Shown: positions 27,441 through 35,581 of the stretch, piece after piece
Position numbering within the stretch: position 1 is the stretch's first letter
Layout of the letters: every line of letters begins with the position of its first letter
Assembly: GCA_020432165.1 (NCBI GenBank)
Contig: JAGQGU010000051.1
Span: 1 to 48,238 of the forward strand
Direction: 5' to 3'
Length of the DNA stretch: 48,238 bases
Source: Thermomicrobiales bacterium
GTDB taxonomy: Bacteria > Chloroflexota > Chloroflexia > Thermomicrobiales > UBA6265
Made by a program: the position numbers and the translations under genes
The notes under the pieces: generated by a model
Databases searched by the model: none
Seen by the model: the letters and a program-made list of their open reading frames with translations, nothing else
Told to the model about the DNA's origin: nothing

Positions 27441-28171
27441 TAACGTGGTTGCTCCGGCACAAAACGATAACCCGAGCCCCGAACAGTGACGAACATGGTC
27501 GGTGCAGCAGGATCATGCTCCAGCTTGGTACGCAGCCAGCGAATATGCACATCCACCGTGCGCGTGTCCATGCGATAGTCGTAGCCCCATACCTCACGCA
27601 GAAGCGCATCGCGGCTGAGCACGACGCCCGGATGGCGCATGAAGTACTGCAGCAGGTCGAATTCCTTGGGTTTCAGATCCACCACCGTATCACCAATTCT
27701 GGCGACTCGATTCGATGGATTGATCGCAAGCGTGCCAGCAATGATCCAGCCCGCATCAGCATCCGTGGTTGTGGTCTGCGATTGCATGCTGATACGACGG
27801 CAAATAGCGCGGATGCGCGCAACAAGCTCGCGCATGGCGAAGGGTTTGGCGATGTAGTCGTCCGCACCTATCTCCAGGCCAACGATGCGGTCGATCTCAT
27901 CGCCCTTGGCGCTGAGCATGAGCACCGGTGTGTTCGAAGTGGCACGAACCCGGCGCAATACCTCCAGACCATCGAAGCCTGGCAGCATGACATCCAGCAC
28001 GATCACATCAATATCGGGCTTCGCGAGTTCAACAGCTTCCGGACCTGTACCCGCCTGCACCACACGGAAGCCTTCCCGCTTCAATGTGAGCACGATGGCC
28101 TCCCGGATATTTACCTCGTCATCGACAACCAGTATTGTGGCGCGGTCAGCATCGGTCATGCGGGTATCCAA
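27440..28171 (-). CDS. OmpR/PhoB-family response regulator
   Basis: This 243-residue DNA-binding response regulator is the partner of the adjacent histidine kinase. The receiver domain has the acidic pair VVDDE, phospho-acceptor Asp60 in IVLDVMLPG, the conserved Ser and Lys (MLSAKGDE, YIAKPF). The C-terminal winged helix has LKPKEFDLLQYFMRHPG, LLREVWGYDY, RTVDVHIRWLRTKLE and TVRGSGYRF. TTG 28171 has a GGTGA-type site at good spacing; ATG 28159 is the alternative start. It has its own promoter just upstream. Targets cannot be deduced. Confidence 0.95.
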   Translation of the reverse strand: MDTRMTDADRATILVVDDEVNIREAIVLTLKREGFRVVQAGTGPEAVELAKPDIDVIVLDVMLPGFDGLEVLRRVRATSNTPVLMLSAKGDEIDRIVGLEIGADDYIAKPFAMRELVARIRAICRRISMQSQTTTTDADAGWIIAGTLAINPSNRVARIGDTVVDLKPKEFDLLQYFMRHPGVVLSRDALLREVWGYDYRMDTRTVDVHIRWLRTKLEHDPAAPTMFVTVRGSGYRFVPEQPR

Positions 28172-28207
28172 CCATCTTCACCCCGGTTGGGTTCATGATC
28201 TCCGGGA

Positions 28208-28213
28208 ATTATA
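28208..28213 (-). promoter_or_regulatory. -10 element before the two-component genes
   Basis: On the minus strand a perfect TATAAT lies between hemE and the response regulator gene, about 37 bases before the TTG start. No clear -35 is seen. It would let the two-component pair be transcribed apart from the heme genes. Confidence 0.5.
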
Positions 28214-28231
28214 GGATACTGGTTGGTGCCC

Positions 28232-29260
28232 CTATGAGCGGAAATTGTGAACAAATTGTGTAAGTTCCAGGAGTTTACCGGGATCGGTTTCCGGATGGAT
28301 GCCGTGACCAAGATTGAAAATGTGCCCGTTCCGCCCACGCGTCTGCGTGAGAATATCGCTGGCAGCAGCTTCAATTGCTGACCAGGGAGCAAACATCATC
28401 GCCGGATCAAGATTCCCCTGGATGCCAATTTCGTCACCGAGAATGTCCCAGGCGTCCTCAATACGGATACGCCAATCCACACTCACCATATTCGGACGCG
28501 TATCGCGAATAGCCGCAAGCAGATGTGTGGTGCCGGTGCTGAAGTGAATCGTTGGCACTGATTGTCGCAACGCAGAGAAAATGCGCGCGGTATACGGCAA
28601 TACGTGTGCACGGTAGGAATCAGAATCGACCAATCCCAGCCAACTATCGAAAAGCTGCACGACATCGGCACCAGCCTCAGCCTGCCCCTGCACATAGAGT
28701 TCCGTGACCTGCGTCAGTTTCTCCATGAGGGCATGCCAAAGGCGAGGTTCGCCGTACATCATTGCCTTGGTCTTGGGATATTCCTTGGATGGTCTGCCAT
28801 CGACCAGATAGCAGGCAAGTGTCCAGGGTGCGCCAGCGAATCCGAGCACGGCAGCGCGATCACCGAGCTCATGTCGCAGCAGTGTCAATGCCTCGAGTAC
28901 GTATGGTGTGCCTTCTTCCGGACCAACAACCTGGAGCGCTTCGACATCGGCCATGGTGCGGATGGGATTCGCGATGACGGGGCCGACTCCTGGCTTGATC
29001 TCAAACTCAACACCCATGCCTTCGAGCGGCAACATAATATCGGCAAAGAGCACTGCACCATCGACACCAAAGCGATCAACGGGCATCAGTGTCGCCTGCA
29101 CAGCGAGTTCTGGCGTGTGCGCAAGCTCCATAAAGGAATACTGTTTGCGCAATGCGCGATACTCCGGCAAGCAGCGCCCCGCCTGCCGCATGAACCAAAC
29201 CGGCGTGGTATCGACTGGCTGCAGATTGGCCGCAGCGAGGAAACGATCGCGACCCATCAT
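28232..29260 (-). CDS. hemE: Uroporphyrinogen decarboxylase
   Basis: This enzyme decarboxylates the four acetate side chains of uroporphyrinogen III to give coproporphyrinogen III. The 342-residue barrel shows the N-terminal signature PVWFMRQAGRCLPEYR, the catalytic-site Asp in LFADIMLPLEGMG, GFAGAPWTLACY, FDSWLGL and the C-terminal NLGHGIHPETDP. ATG 29260 overlaps the hemB stop as ATGA, with AGGAGAG seven bases upstream; a second ATG follows at 29257. It is the last gene of hemCD-hemB-hemE. Confidence 0.96.
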   Translation of the reverse strand: MMGRDRFLAAANLQPVDTTPVWFMRQAGRCLPEYRALRKQYSFMELAHTPELAVQATLMPVDRFGVDGAVLFADIMLPLEGMGVEFEIKPGVGPVIANPIRTMADVEALQVVGPEEGTPYVLEALTLLRHELGDRAAVLGFAGAPWTLACYLVDGRPSKEYPKTKAMMYGEPRLWHALMEKLTQVTELYVQGQAEAGADVVQLFDSWLGLVDSDSYRAHVLPYTARIFSALRQSVPTIHFSTGTTHLLAAIRDTRPNMVSVDWRIRIEDAWDILGDEIGIQGNLDPAMMFAPWSAIEAAASDILTQTRGRNGHIFNLGHGIHPETDPGKLLELTQFVHNFRS

Positions 29261-30237
29261 GCCTGACTCTCCTGCAACCAACGGGCGATATCTTTGGTGT
29301 GATAGGTGATGATCCGATCCGCACCCGCACGCCTGAAACCAAGCATGGTTTCCATGACGATGCGTTCTTCGTCAATCCAGCCACGCTCGGCAGCAGCCTT
29401 CACCATCGCAAACTCACCAGAAACGTTGTAGGCCACAATCGGCACCAGTGTGCGCTCTCGGGCGGCGCGAATGATATCCATATAGGCCAAAGCAGGTTTC
29501 ACGATGATGGCATCCGCGCCTTCAGCGAGATCGATATTGATCTCGCGCATCGCCTCCCGGCTGTTGGCTGGATCCATCTGATGCGTGCGACGATCGCCAA
29601 ATGTAGGCGTGCTTTCGGCAGCTTCACGGAAAGGTCCGTAGTAGCCGCTGGCATACTTGGCGGCGTAACTCATGATCGGTGTTGTTGAATAACCAGCGCT
29701 ATCCAGCGCCTCTCGCATCACCGCTACTCGTCCATCCATCATATCGCTGGGAGCGACGATATCGGCACCAGCGCGGGCGTGGCTAACCGCCGTACGCGCA
29801 AGCAGTGGCAGGGTGAGATCGTTATCGACTGAATCGCCAACGATGATCCCGCAGTGACCATGACTGGTGTATTCGCAGCAACAAACATCGGTGATGATGA
29901 GCATCTCCGGTGTGCGGGCCTTGATCTGCCGCACCGCCCGCTGCACGATACCATCCTCGGCATAGGCACCACTCGCCTGCTCATCTTTCTCCGCCGGAAT
30001 ACCGAAAAGGAAGATCGCCGGGATACCCAGATTGATCAGATCGTCGATCTCCGCATCGAGATTATCCAGCGATATCTGGTATTGACCGGGCATCGATGAT
30101 ATCTCGTGCCGAATCCCCTCTCCTTCAATGATGAAGAGTGGGTAGATCAAGTCCGAGACGGCAACCGTGTGCTCGCGCGCTAACGCGCGCAAGGCAGCGG
30201 ATTGACGCAGGCGGCGGGTACGTACAAACGATGTCAT
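29257..30237 (-). CDS. hemB: Delta-aminolevulinic acid dehydratase (porphobilinogen synthase)
   Basis: This enzyme condenses two 5-aminolevulinate molecules into porphobilinogen. The 326-residue protein has the metal-site DVCCCEYTSHGHCG (usually DVCLCEYTSHGHCG), the Schiff-base lysines in SYAAKYASGYYGPFR and IIVKPALAY, PSDMMDGRV, and AYNVSGEFAMVKAA. The Cys-rich site indicates a zinc-dependent type. Its ATG overlaps the hemCD stop by four bases and its stop overlaps hemE by four, a tightly coupled operon. Confidence 0.97.
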   Translation of the reverse strand: MTSFVRTRRLRQSAALRALAREHTVAVSDLIYPLFIIEGEGIRHEISSMPGQYQISLDNLDAEIDDLINLGIPAIFLFGIPAEKDEQASGAYAEDGIVQRAVRQIKARTPEMLIITDVCCCEYTSHGHCGIIVGDSVDNDLTLPLLARTAVSHARAGADIVAPSDMMDGRVAVMREALDSAGYSTTPIMSYAAKYASGYYGPFREAAESTPTFGDRRTHQMDPANSREAMREINIDLAEGADAIIVKPALAYMDIIRAARERTLVPIVAYNVSGEFAMVKAAAERGWIDEERIVMETMLGFRRAGADRIITYHTKDIARWLQESQA

Positions 30238-31934
30238 GATGCAGGTTCTTCTCCCCCGAAATAGCGGGTCAATGTAGCTACGATGCCGGTTGATGTCGAC
30301 GTATCCGCTGTCGCGTGGACAGGTAGATTGTGCTCGACCATCGCGCGGGCAGTGGTGGGACCAATAGCGACCATGGCGGCACCACTGAGCGCAGGCAGAT
30401 CAATACCGATGAGCGCAACGAAGGCTGCGACTGAGCTGGGTGATGCGAAGGTGACCGCATCCATTTCGCCTCGCGCAATCCGCGCACGTAGATCAGGGTC
30501 GATCGTGGTAACCGGATGATTCACATAGCCGATCAATGATGTTACCGTCACACCCGTTGCGGCCAGCGCCTCCGCCAGTTCGGGCCGGGCGATATCGCTA
30601 CCGACATGAACGACCCGTTTGCCAGCGATACCGCTCGCGATGATCTCTTCGGCAAGCACCTCGCCGCCGGGCCCTTCCGCAATCAACAAGGGTTCGACTC
30701 CGGCTTCCCGCAACGCATTGGCCGTTGCCTCGCCAACGATGGCGACAGGAACCTCCGTGCTGCTCCAATCAACCGATGGCACCGCATGTTTGCTGGTGAG
30801 AACAACGAGGTCGGCATCAGGTTGGATTACGACGTATTGAGTCGCGATCTCAATAGTAGGTAAAGAGTACGTCTCAGCTCCGAGCGGTTCTAACCTCGTT
30901 CTCTGGTTCGCGATGATGCTCTCGGAACCCGTCACCAAAATACGGCGATCCTTGAGAGGTTCCCCGAGCGAAACGCCAGACCATTCCGGAGCCACAGTGC
31001 GCATCATCTGATCCGCGACGATAAAGGCACGGTCCTGCGCCTGGCCTGCTGGCCACTCGGCGTAAAAGTGCTCTACCCGCGAGCCGTCATCGGCACCGAG
31101 CATCGCCCAAAACCGGATGGTAGCTATGCCATGCATCTTCTCGATGAGCGCATGCGCACCGATAGGCGTCGAACAACCGCCACCAACGCCACGCAGGAAG
31201 GCACGCTCAGCCATAACGGCCGTGCGAATAGCCGGATCGTCCAACAATGCCGCTGCCTCCCAGGCGGGGGTACCGGTCATAGCTTCGACGGCGAGTGCAC
31301 CCTGTCCTGGCGCCGGGCAACTGACATCTATGGGGAGAAATTCTGTGATCTGGTCATCCCAACCCATACGCTTGAGACCAGCTGCGGCCAGAATCACGGC
31401 ATCGTAGTCATCGGAGAGACCCTTTTTCAGTCGGGTATCGATATTACCGCGGAGTTCATGGATGATCGCGTCTGGTCGCACCTGCTGGATCTGAACGGCG
31501 CGACGACGACTACTGGTACCGATAACCGGGTTCGGAGGTAATACCTCCAGGCCGGCACCATGTCTGCTGATCAGGGCATCACGAGCATCCTCGCGTTGGG
31601 GGAAAGCAGCGATAGCGATACCGTACGGAGCCAGGCTAGGGAGATCCTTGGTCGAATGCACGGCCAAATCGATGTTGCCCGCCAGCATCTGCTGCTGAAG
31701 CGCAGAGGTGAAAACGCCCCGACCGCCGATCTGGCGCAAGGAACTGTGCTTGTCGAGATCGCCCTCGGGCTTGATGATGACGAGTTCCGAATCGATACCG
31801 CGAGCGGTAAGCAGATCCTGCACGGTCGTCGCTTGCCACAGCGCCAGGGCACTACCGCGCGTGCCGATACGAAGAGGTTGTGAAAGAGGAAGAGACACGT
31901 ATGCTCCCGATGCTGGTGGGATACGACGCGGCAT
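30234..31934 (-). CDS. hemCD: Fused porphobilinogen deaminase / uroporphyrinogen III synthase
   Basis: This 566-residue fusion carries out two consecutive steps. The N-terminal about 310 residues are HemC (LRIGTRGSALALWQA, HSTKDLP, GTSSRRRAVQ, LRGNIDTRL, APGQGALAVE) with the dipyrromethane-cofactor Cys in GGGCSTPIGAHA. From about residue 325 comes HemD (RRILVTGSES, VVLTSKHAV, VAIVGEATANAL, VTFASPSSVAAF, MVAIGPTTARAM). HemD itself is poorly conserved in all bacteria, so the fold is inferred from these strands and the fusion order. ATG 31934 is preferred, with GAGGAAG about ten bases upstream; a TTG at 31952 is the other in-frame option. First gene of the heme operon. Confidence 0.95.
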   Translation of the reverse strand: MPRRIPPASGAYVSLPLSQPLRIGTRGSALALWQATTVQDLLTARGIDSELVIIKPEGDLDKHSSLRQIGGRGVFTSALQQQMLAGNIDLAVHSTKDLPSLAPYGIAIAAFPQREDARDALISRHGAGLEVLPPNPVIGTSSRRRAVQIQQVRPDAIIHELRGNIDTRLKKGLSDDYDAVILAAAGLKRMGWDDQITEFLPIDVSCPAPGQGALAVEAMTGTPAWEAAALLDDPAIRTAVMAERAFLRGVGGGCSTPIGAHALIEKMHGIATIRFWAMLGADDGSRVEHFYAEWPAGQAQDRAFIVADQMMRTVAPEWSGVSLGEPLKDRRILVTGSESIIANQRTRLEPLGAETYSLPTIEIATQYVVIQPDADLVVLTSKHAVPSVDWSSTEVPVAIVGEATANALREAGVEPLLIAEGPGGEVLAEEIIASGIAGKRVVHVGSDIARPELAEALAATGVTVTSLIGYVNHPVTTIDPDLRARIARGEMDAVTFASPSSVAAFVALIGIDLPALSGAAMVAIGPTTARAMVEHNLPVHATADTSTSTGIVATLTRYFGGEEPAS

Positions 31935-32020
31935 TGCGTCGTGCTTCCTCAAGTCTATCGAGCGAGACGAGGTGGGGCAACGGTAATCGCTGTTGGATAC
32001 GAATCCGGGGCAACAGAGTC

Positions 32021-32048
32021 TAGACGTTTACAGAAGTGCTGCTATAAA
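32021..32048 (+). promoter_or_regulatory. Promoter of the Pro/Thr-rich anchored protein
   Basis: -35 TAGACG (32021-32026), a 16-base spacer and -10 TATAAA (32043-32048), with TGC before it as an extended -10, lie 46 bases before the ATG at 32094 and just after the divergent hemCD start region. Confidence 0.5.
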
Positions 32049-32093
32049 ATCGGAATCACACAATTCATAAGTCGCTGGCATCAGGAGCTACCC

Positions 32094-32822
32094 ATGCCTG
32101 AAGAGACTGTAAACAACGAGCAAACAAGTTTCTGGGATCGCCTTAGAGGTTTCACTTCTCATCCCGCAATCGCTCCAGCGATTACCGCTGGAATCCTGGC
32201 CTGCTGCGGATTCCTTTATACCCAGGTACGCGGTAGCGACTCTGGACCAGAGACAACTTCTGCTGTCGTCTCTGAGGTCAGTCCGACTTCCACCGCGACG
32301 GCGACAGCGACAATGGAACCTTCCCCTACGCCCACAAACACTCCGCCCCCAACACCAACTCCCACCGTCGAATCTAGCGACGTGGTCACGGGCACTACTA
32401 ACGATCAATCAGGTGGTGCTGACGACTGTGGAGCACCTCCTGGTGGGTGTCCAGATCCTACACCCACATATTCCGTAGGGACAGACAACCCCAAGCCTCC
32501 GGGGCAAACTGTTTACGTTGTAGAAGCGCTCGATGCGAGTGGTCATGCCTCGGGTGTCGATATCAACATAGGGTACACGCACGGCACCGATTCTCTGGAT
32601 GTCTGGATCCAAACGTCGCCTGAGAATCTGGCTAACATCAAGTACGTTCAATACTCAAGTGAACCCCAAGCCGACTGGATTCCATGGACGACTGATGATG
32701 CAGATAGCGGCTTTAGGATGCATATCAGCAATCCAGGTGAGGGTTGGAATCTCGTCACGACGATATTTCTCATCAATGGCTCCTCAATTGAGGGTAGGTT
32801 TGAAGTCAATCTCTCACCATAG
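32094..32822 (+). CDS. Membrane-anchored protein with Pro/Thr linker, unknown function
   Basis: This 242-residue protein has a short charged N-terminus, one membrane helix (about 24-45), a Ser/Thr/Pro-rich linker (TNTPPPTPTPT) and a C-terminal extracytoplasmic domain of about 100 residues. That domain is rich in aromatic, Gly and Asp residues (VYVVEALDASG, LDVWIQTSPENL, GEGWNLVTTIFLINGSS) and probably all-beta. A small GGADDCGAPPGGCPDP loop holds two Cys residues. I recognise no named family. ATG 32094 follows GGAGC at suitable spacing. Codon use is somewhat more AT-tolerant than in neighbours, which could mean recent acquisition or weak expression. It sits alone between the heme operon and rplU. 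Confidence 0.7.
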   Translation: MPEETVNNEQTSFWDRLRGFTSHPAIAPAITAGILACCGFLYTQVRGSDSGPETTSAVVSEVSPTSTATATATMEPSPTPTNTPPPTPTPTVESSDVVTGTTNDQSGGADDCGAPPGGCPDPTPTYSVGTDNPKPPGQTVYVVEALDASGHASGVDINIGYTHGTDSLDVWIQTSPENLANIKYVQYSSEPQADWIPWTTDDADSGFRMHISNPGEGWNLVTTIFLINGSSIEGRFEVNLSP

Positions 32823-32929
32823 TGATCCTTCTGCCGTTCAATAACTTTATAGATCCAGCGATTTACCCAACCTGCTGGACAGGTCATTAACAGACAGGCT
32901 TGGGCTAGAACACTGGTAATCCACACGTG

Positions 32930-33096
32930 TGCTATACTCAGGTGTCTCGAGCGCACATGCGCTCGCTTTTGCGTGCATCACTGCGGCAATGTGATTGGAT
33001 TCTGGCGAGCAAACGGATATCGACGGTAGATGATCGATATCGGCCATGGATCGAGAGTTTGAACGCAGATGCGAAATAAGGGCAGGTAGTAGATAC
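32930..33096 (+). promoter_or_regulatory. rplU promoter and structured leader
   Basis: TGC with TATACT (32930-32938) is an extended -10. Almost at the expected transcript start, arms CGAGCGC (32948-32954) and GCGCTCG (32959-32965) form a hairpin with loop ACAT followed by CTTTTG, resembling a small attenuator. Further on, GATATCGA (33016-33023) and TCGATATC (33034-33041) form a second inverted repeat. The leader is about 150 nt long. Ribosomal protein operons often have autoregulatory leaders (an L21 leader RNA is known in Firmicutes); I cannot tell whether this is related. Confidence 0.5.
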
Positions 33097-33423
33097 ATGA
33101 GCGAAGCGACGAAGTATGCCGTCATCGAAACCGGCGGCAAGCAGTATCGCGTTTCCGAGGGTGATCGCATCACCGTCGAGCGTCTCGCAGCCGAAGAGGG
33201 TGCGGATATCACCATCGATCGCGTGCTGCTGATCGGTGGAGATGGTGCCACCAAGATCGGTACCCCGGTTGTGGATGGCGCCAGCGTGACGGCCACGGTT
33301 ACCGAGCACAAGCGCGGTCCGAAGATTGAAGTCTTCAAGTTCAAGGCCAAGAAGCGCTATCGCCGCCACACTGGCCACCGTCAAGAGCAGACCCGACTGA
33401 CGATCACCGGCATCAAGGGCTAA
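33097..33423 (+). CDS. rplU: 50S ribosomal protein L21
   Basis: This 108-residue large-subunit protein shows the L21 signature: [17 protein letters not shown] at the N-terminus, [33 protein letters not shown] and [10 protein letters not shown]. It binds 23S rRNA near L20. ATG 33097 is chosen because the L21 fold begins there; an ATG at 33046 in frame would add 17 non-conserved residues. It heads rplU-rpmA-rpmE. Confidence 0.97.
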   Translation: MSEATKYAVIETGGKQYRVSEGDRITVERLAAEEGADITIDRVLLIGGDGATKIGTPVVDGASVTATVTEHKRGPKIEVFKFKAKKRYRRHTGHRQEQTRLTITGIKG

Positions 33424-33455
33424 TCGTTCGGCTGTATCCGAGAGAGGACAACACA

Positions 33456-33779
33456 ATGGCACATAAGAAAGGTGCGGGTTCAACTCGCAACGGCCGCGAT
33501 TCACAGGCCCAGCGACTCGGCGTTAAGCGCGCCGACGGTCAGTTCGTGCGCACTGGCACCATCGTGGTGCGTCAGCGTGGCACGCAGTTCTGGGTCGGCA
33601 ACAATGTCGGCATCGGCAAGGATCACACGATCTACGCGATGATCGATGGTGTGGTTCGCTTCGAGACCATTGGTCGCCAGAAGCAGCGCATTAGCGTTTA
33701 TCCGCCCGATGTTTACCCGATTGGCGGCGCCAAGGAACTGATCGCGGATGCGGCCAGCACCGAAGCTGCTGCTGACTAG
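33456..33779 (+). CDS. rpmA: 50S ribosomal protein L27
   Basis: This 107-residue protein begins [16 protein letters not shown], the flexible N-terminus that reaches the peptidyl-transferase centre, followed by [27 protein letters not shown] and [14 protein letters not shown]. An acidic/alanine tail of about 20 residues ([14 protein letters not shown]) extends beyond the usual end. No N-terminal cleavage sequence of the Firmicutes type is present. GAGAGGA precedes the ATG. It follows rplU by 32 bases. Confidence 0.97.
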   Translation: MAHKKGAGSTRNGRDSQAQRLGVKRADGQFVRTGTIVVRQRGTQFWVGNNVGIGKDHTIYAMIDGVVRFETIGRQKQRISVYPPDVYPIGGAKELIADAASTEAAAD

Positions 33780-33814
33780 ACCTGGCTTACCCCAGTACAA
33801 CGGAGAAATCACCC

Positions 33815-34300
33815 ATGAAGCCGGGAATTCACCCGAATTACGTTGAGACCACAGTCATTTGCAGCTGTGGCAACACCTTCACCACCCGCGGCACCAAGCC
33901 GGAGCTGCGTATCGACCTCTGCAACGTTTGCCACCCGTTCTACACCGGTGAGCAGCGCATTGTGGACACCGCTGGCCAGGTTGAGCGCTTCACCAAGCGC
34001 ATGGAAGCCGCTGCCGCCAATGTTGGTAGCAAGACCAAGAAGCAGAAGCGTGCCGAAGAGGCCGCTGCTCTCCGCGCCCAGAAGGATGCGGAAGCCGCCG
34101 CTGTTCGTGAGGCTGCTGCCAAGGAAGAGCGTGCCAAGGCTCGCGCCGAGCGCGAGAAGCGCGAAGCCGAAGCTGCTGCCAAGGCCGAGCGTCAGGCTGC
34201 TGCCGAAGCCGCCAAGGCCGAGGCTGAAGCCGCCGCTGCTGAGACTGCAGAGGCCGAAGTCGAAGCTGTGGATGAGGCTGTCGCCGAAACCGCAGAGTAA
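33815..34300 (+). CDS. rpmE: 50S ribosomal protein L31 with long charged C-terminal extension
   Basis: The first about 70 residues are a normal zinc-binding (C+) L31: [20 protein letters not shown] with C16 and C18, then [11 protein letters not shown] with C36 and C39, and VERFTKRM. Typical L31 stops near residue 70-80, but this one continues to 161. The extra 85-90 residues consist almost entirely of Ala, Glu, Lys and Arg and should form one long helix or coiled coil, with an acidic end. The extension keeps the frame and codon style and ends before a strong terminator, so it is not a sequencing run-on. It is last in rplU-rpmA-rpmE. Confidence 0.93.
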   Translation: MKPGIHPNYVETTVICSCGNTFTTRGTKPELRIDLCNVCHPFYTGEQRIVDTAGQVERFTKRMEAAAANVGSKTKKQKRAEEAAALRAQKDAEAAAVREAAAKEERAKARAEREKREAEAAAKAERQAAAEAAKAEAEAAAAETAEAEVEAVDEAVAETAE

Positions 34301-34313
34301 TATCGCAATTCAG

Positions 34314-34350
34314 GAGGCCTCGGGCGAGTTGATCGCCCGAGGCCTCTTTG
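34314..34350 (+). terminator. Rho-independent terminator after rpmE
   Basis: The arms GAGGCCTCGGGCGA (34314-34327) and TCGCCCGAGGCCTC (34333-34346) give a 14-base-pair stem with a five-base loop, followed by TTTG. It ends the rplU-rpmA-rpmE transcript directly before the repeat array. Confidence 0.85.
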
Positions 34351-34850
34351 TCATTCCGAAGCCACAGGCGAGGAATCAGTCGAACGATTGGTAGTCAGGC
34401 CATTGGCCTATTACGTCGATCGTGCCTTGATTTCGCTCAGAGCTCGGGATGGCGATGACACCCCCCCACGCCCCCAGGGATAAACCCTGGGGCTACGTTC
34501 GAGCCTTGTCATTCCGATGCCACAGGCGAGGAATCAGTTAAACGATTGGTAGCATAGCCAATGGCCTAATACGTCAATCGTCCCTTGATTTCGCTCGGGG
34601 CTCGGGATAGCGATAATACCCACGCCCCCAGGGATAAACCCTGGGGCTACGTTCGAGCCTTGTCATTCCGATGCCGCAGGAGAGGAATCAACCGAACGAT
34701 TGGGGGTCTGGTCAATGACCTAATACGTCACTCGTGCCGTGATTCCGCTCAAGGCTTGGGATGGCGATAACACCCTCACGCCCCCCAGGGATAAACCCTG
34801 GGGCTACGTTCGAGTCTTGTCATTCCGAAGCCCCAAACGAGGAATCAACG
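34351..34850. repeat. Tandem array of three ~157-base units plus a partial fourth
   Basis: Units start at 34351, 34509 and 34663 (lengths 158, 154 and 157), and a truncated fourth begins at 34820. Each starts with TCATTCCGA, then GAGGAATCA about 19 bases on (an imperfect inverted repeat). A small dyad follows in the middle (AGGCCA and TGGCCT around T in unit 1). The unit ends in a strong stem-loop with arms CCCCAGGG and CCCTGGGG around ATAAA (34472-34492, 34626-34646, 34783-34803) and the conserved GGCTACGTTCGAG. The gap 34301-34911 has no gene; 34851-34911 shows nothing further. It is not CRISPR: there are no short repeats with unique spacers. Confidence 0.85.
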
Positions 34851-34911
34851 GTACGCCAGTTCAGTCGACTACAAGGGTCGACGCTACGGATATCGTTGCT
34901 GCAGAACGCTG

Positions 34912-35382
34912 TTAATCGTCCAGGCTGAAAAGTGCCAGAGGTGTATTTGCCCGGCTCGGTGGTGATGCAGGTTCTTCGAGGAAGGTTGCCTGCTTCAGGC
35001 TGTGCTCCTCATGATGGAGAAAGCGGACGTAGCGCATCACCTGCTCCTGGCCGGAGGCAGACATATCGCGAAAAAGTTGCAACATCCGTCGCTCCTCCTC
35101 CGATTCCTTGGGGATTAGCGCCTTATCGATGAGGCCGCTGGCCTTCATCAGATCCGAACGCGAGGCTCCGAGGGCGCCAGCAAGCTTGTCCAGCGTGTTG
35201 AGGCTGGGCTCGCTGCCCCGGCCGCGCTCGATATCGCAGACATAGCTTCGGCTTAGCCCGGCGGCATCGGCCAACTCGCGCTGACTCAATCCCTGCTGCT
35301 GCCGTGTCTGTCGCACCCAAATACCAAGGAGTGATCCTACAGTCGGGGCTTTCGATTTTGCGTCGGTGGTCGCCACCATGTC
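34912..35382 (-). CDS. XRE-family transcriptional regulator
   Basis: This 156-residue protein has a cro/C1-type HTH in its middle (about 20-80): GIWVRQTRQQQGLSQRELAD, AAGLSRSYVCDIERGRG, PSLNTLDKLAGALG. A C-terminal helical part follows (SEEERRMLQLFRDM, QEQVMRYVRFLHHEE) that may mediate dimerisation, and then a disordered tail. No ligand-binding domain is recognisable. ATG 35382 has AGGATG about six bases upstream and puts a short tail before the HTH; longer in-frame starts would extend across the divergent promoter. It is divergent from the PfkB-like gene and may control it or itself. Confidence 0.82.
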   Translation of the reverse strand, partial: DMVATTDAKSKAPTVGSLLGIWVRQTRQQQGLSQRELADAAGLSRSYVCDIERGRGSEPSLNTLDKLAGALGASRSDLMKASGLIDKALIPKESEEERRMLQLFRDMSASGQEQVMRYVRFLHHEEHSLKQATFLEEPASPPSRANTPLALFSLDD

Positions 35383-35503
35383 CACATCCTGACGAGCTAT
35401 GCTCACATCTGCTATCAGCATACGACAGAATGGACGTTTGCGCCGTACCATTTCTCCACATTTTCGCGGCAAAATGACGCGCAGGCCGTACATACACCCA
35501 TGG

Positions 35504-35540
35504 ATGACATTGTCTCCCCTACTCTTCATAATTGGGGACA
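35504..35540 (+). promoter_or_regulatory. Promoter with overlapping inverted repeat before the PfkB-like gene
   Basis: -35 ATGACA (35504-35509), a 17-base spacer and -10 CATAAT (35527-35532) match the consensus at five of six positions each. An inverted repeat, TGTCTCCCC (35511-35519) and GGGGACA (35534-35540), brackets the -10 and would occlude RNA polymerase if bound. The divergent XRE gene is the obvious candidate regulator; that link is inference. Confidence 0.55.
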
Positions 35541-35581
35541 TGACATCGGCGAGGAAGCCGATGACCAACAGTGGGTGAAAC

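Noticed and set aside
34351-34850. CRISPR array
   Set aside because: Units are ~157 bases and similar throughout; there are no short direct repeats with unique spacers and no cas genes.
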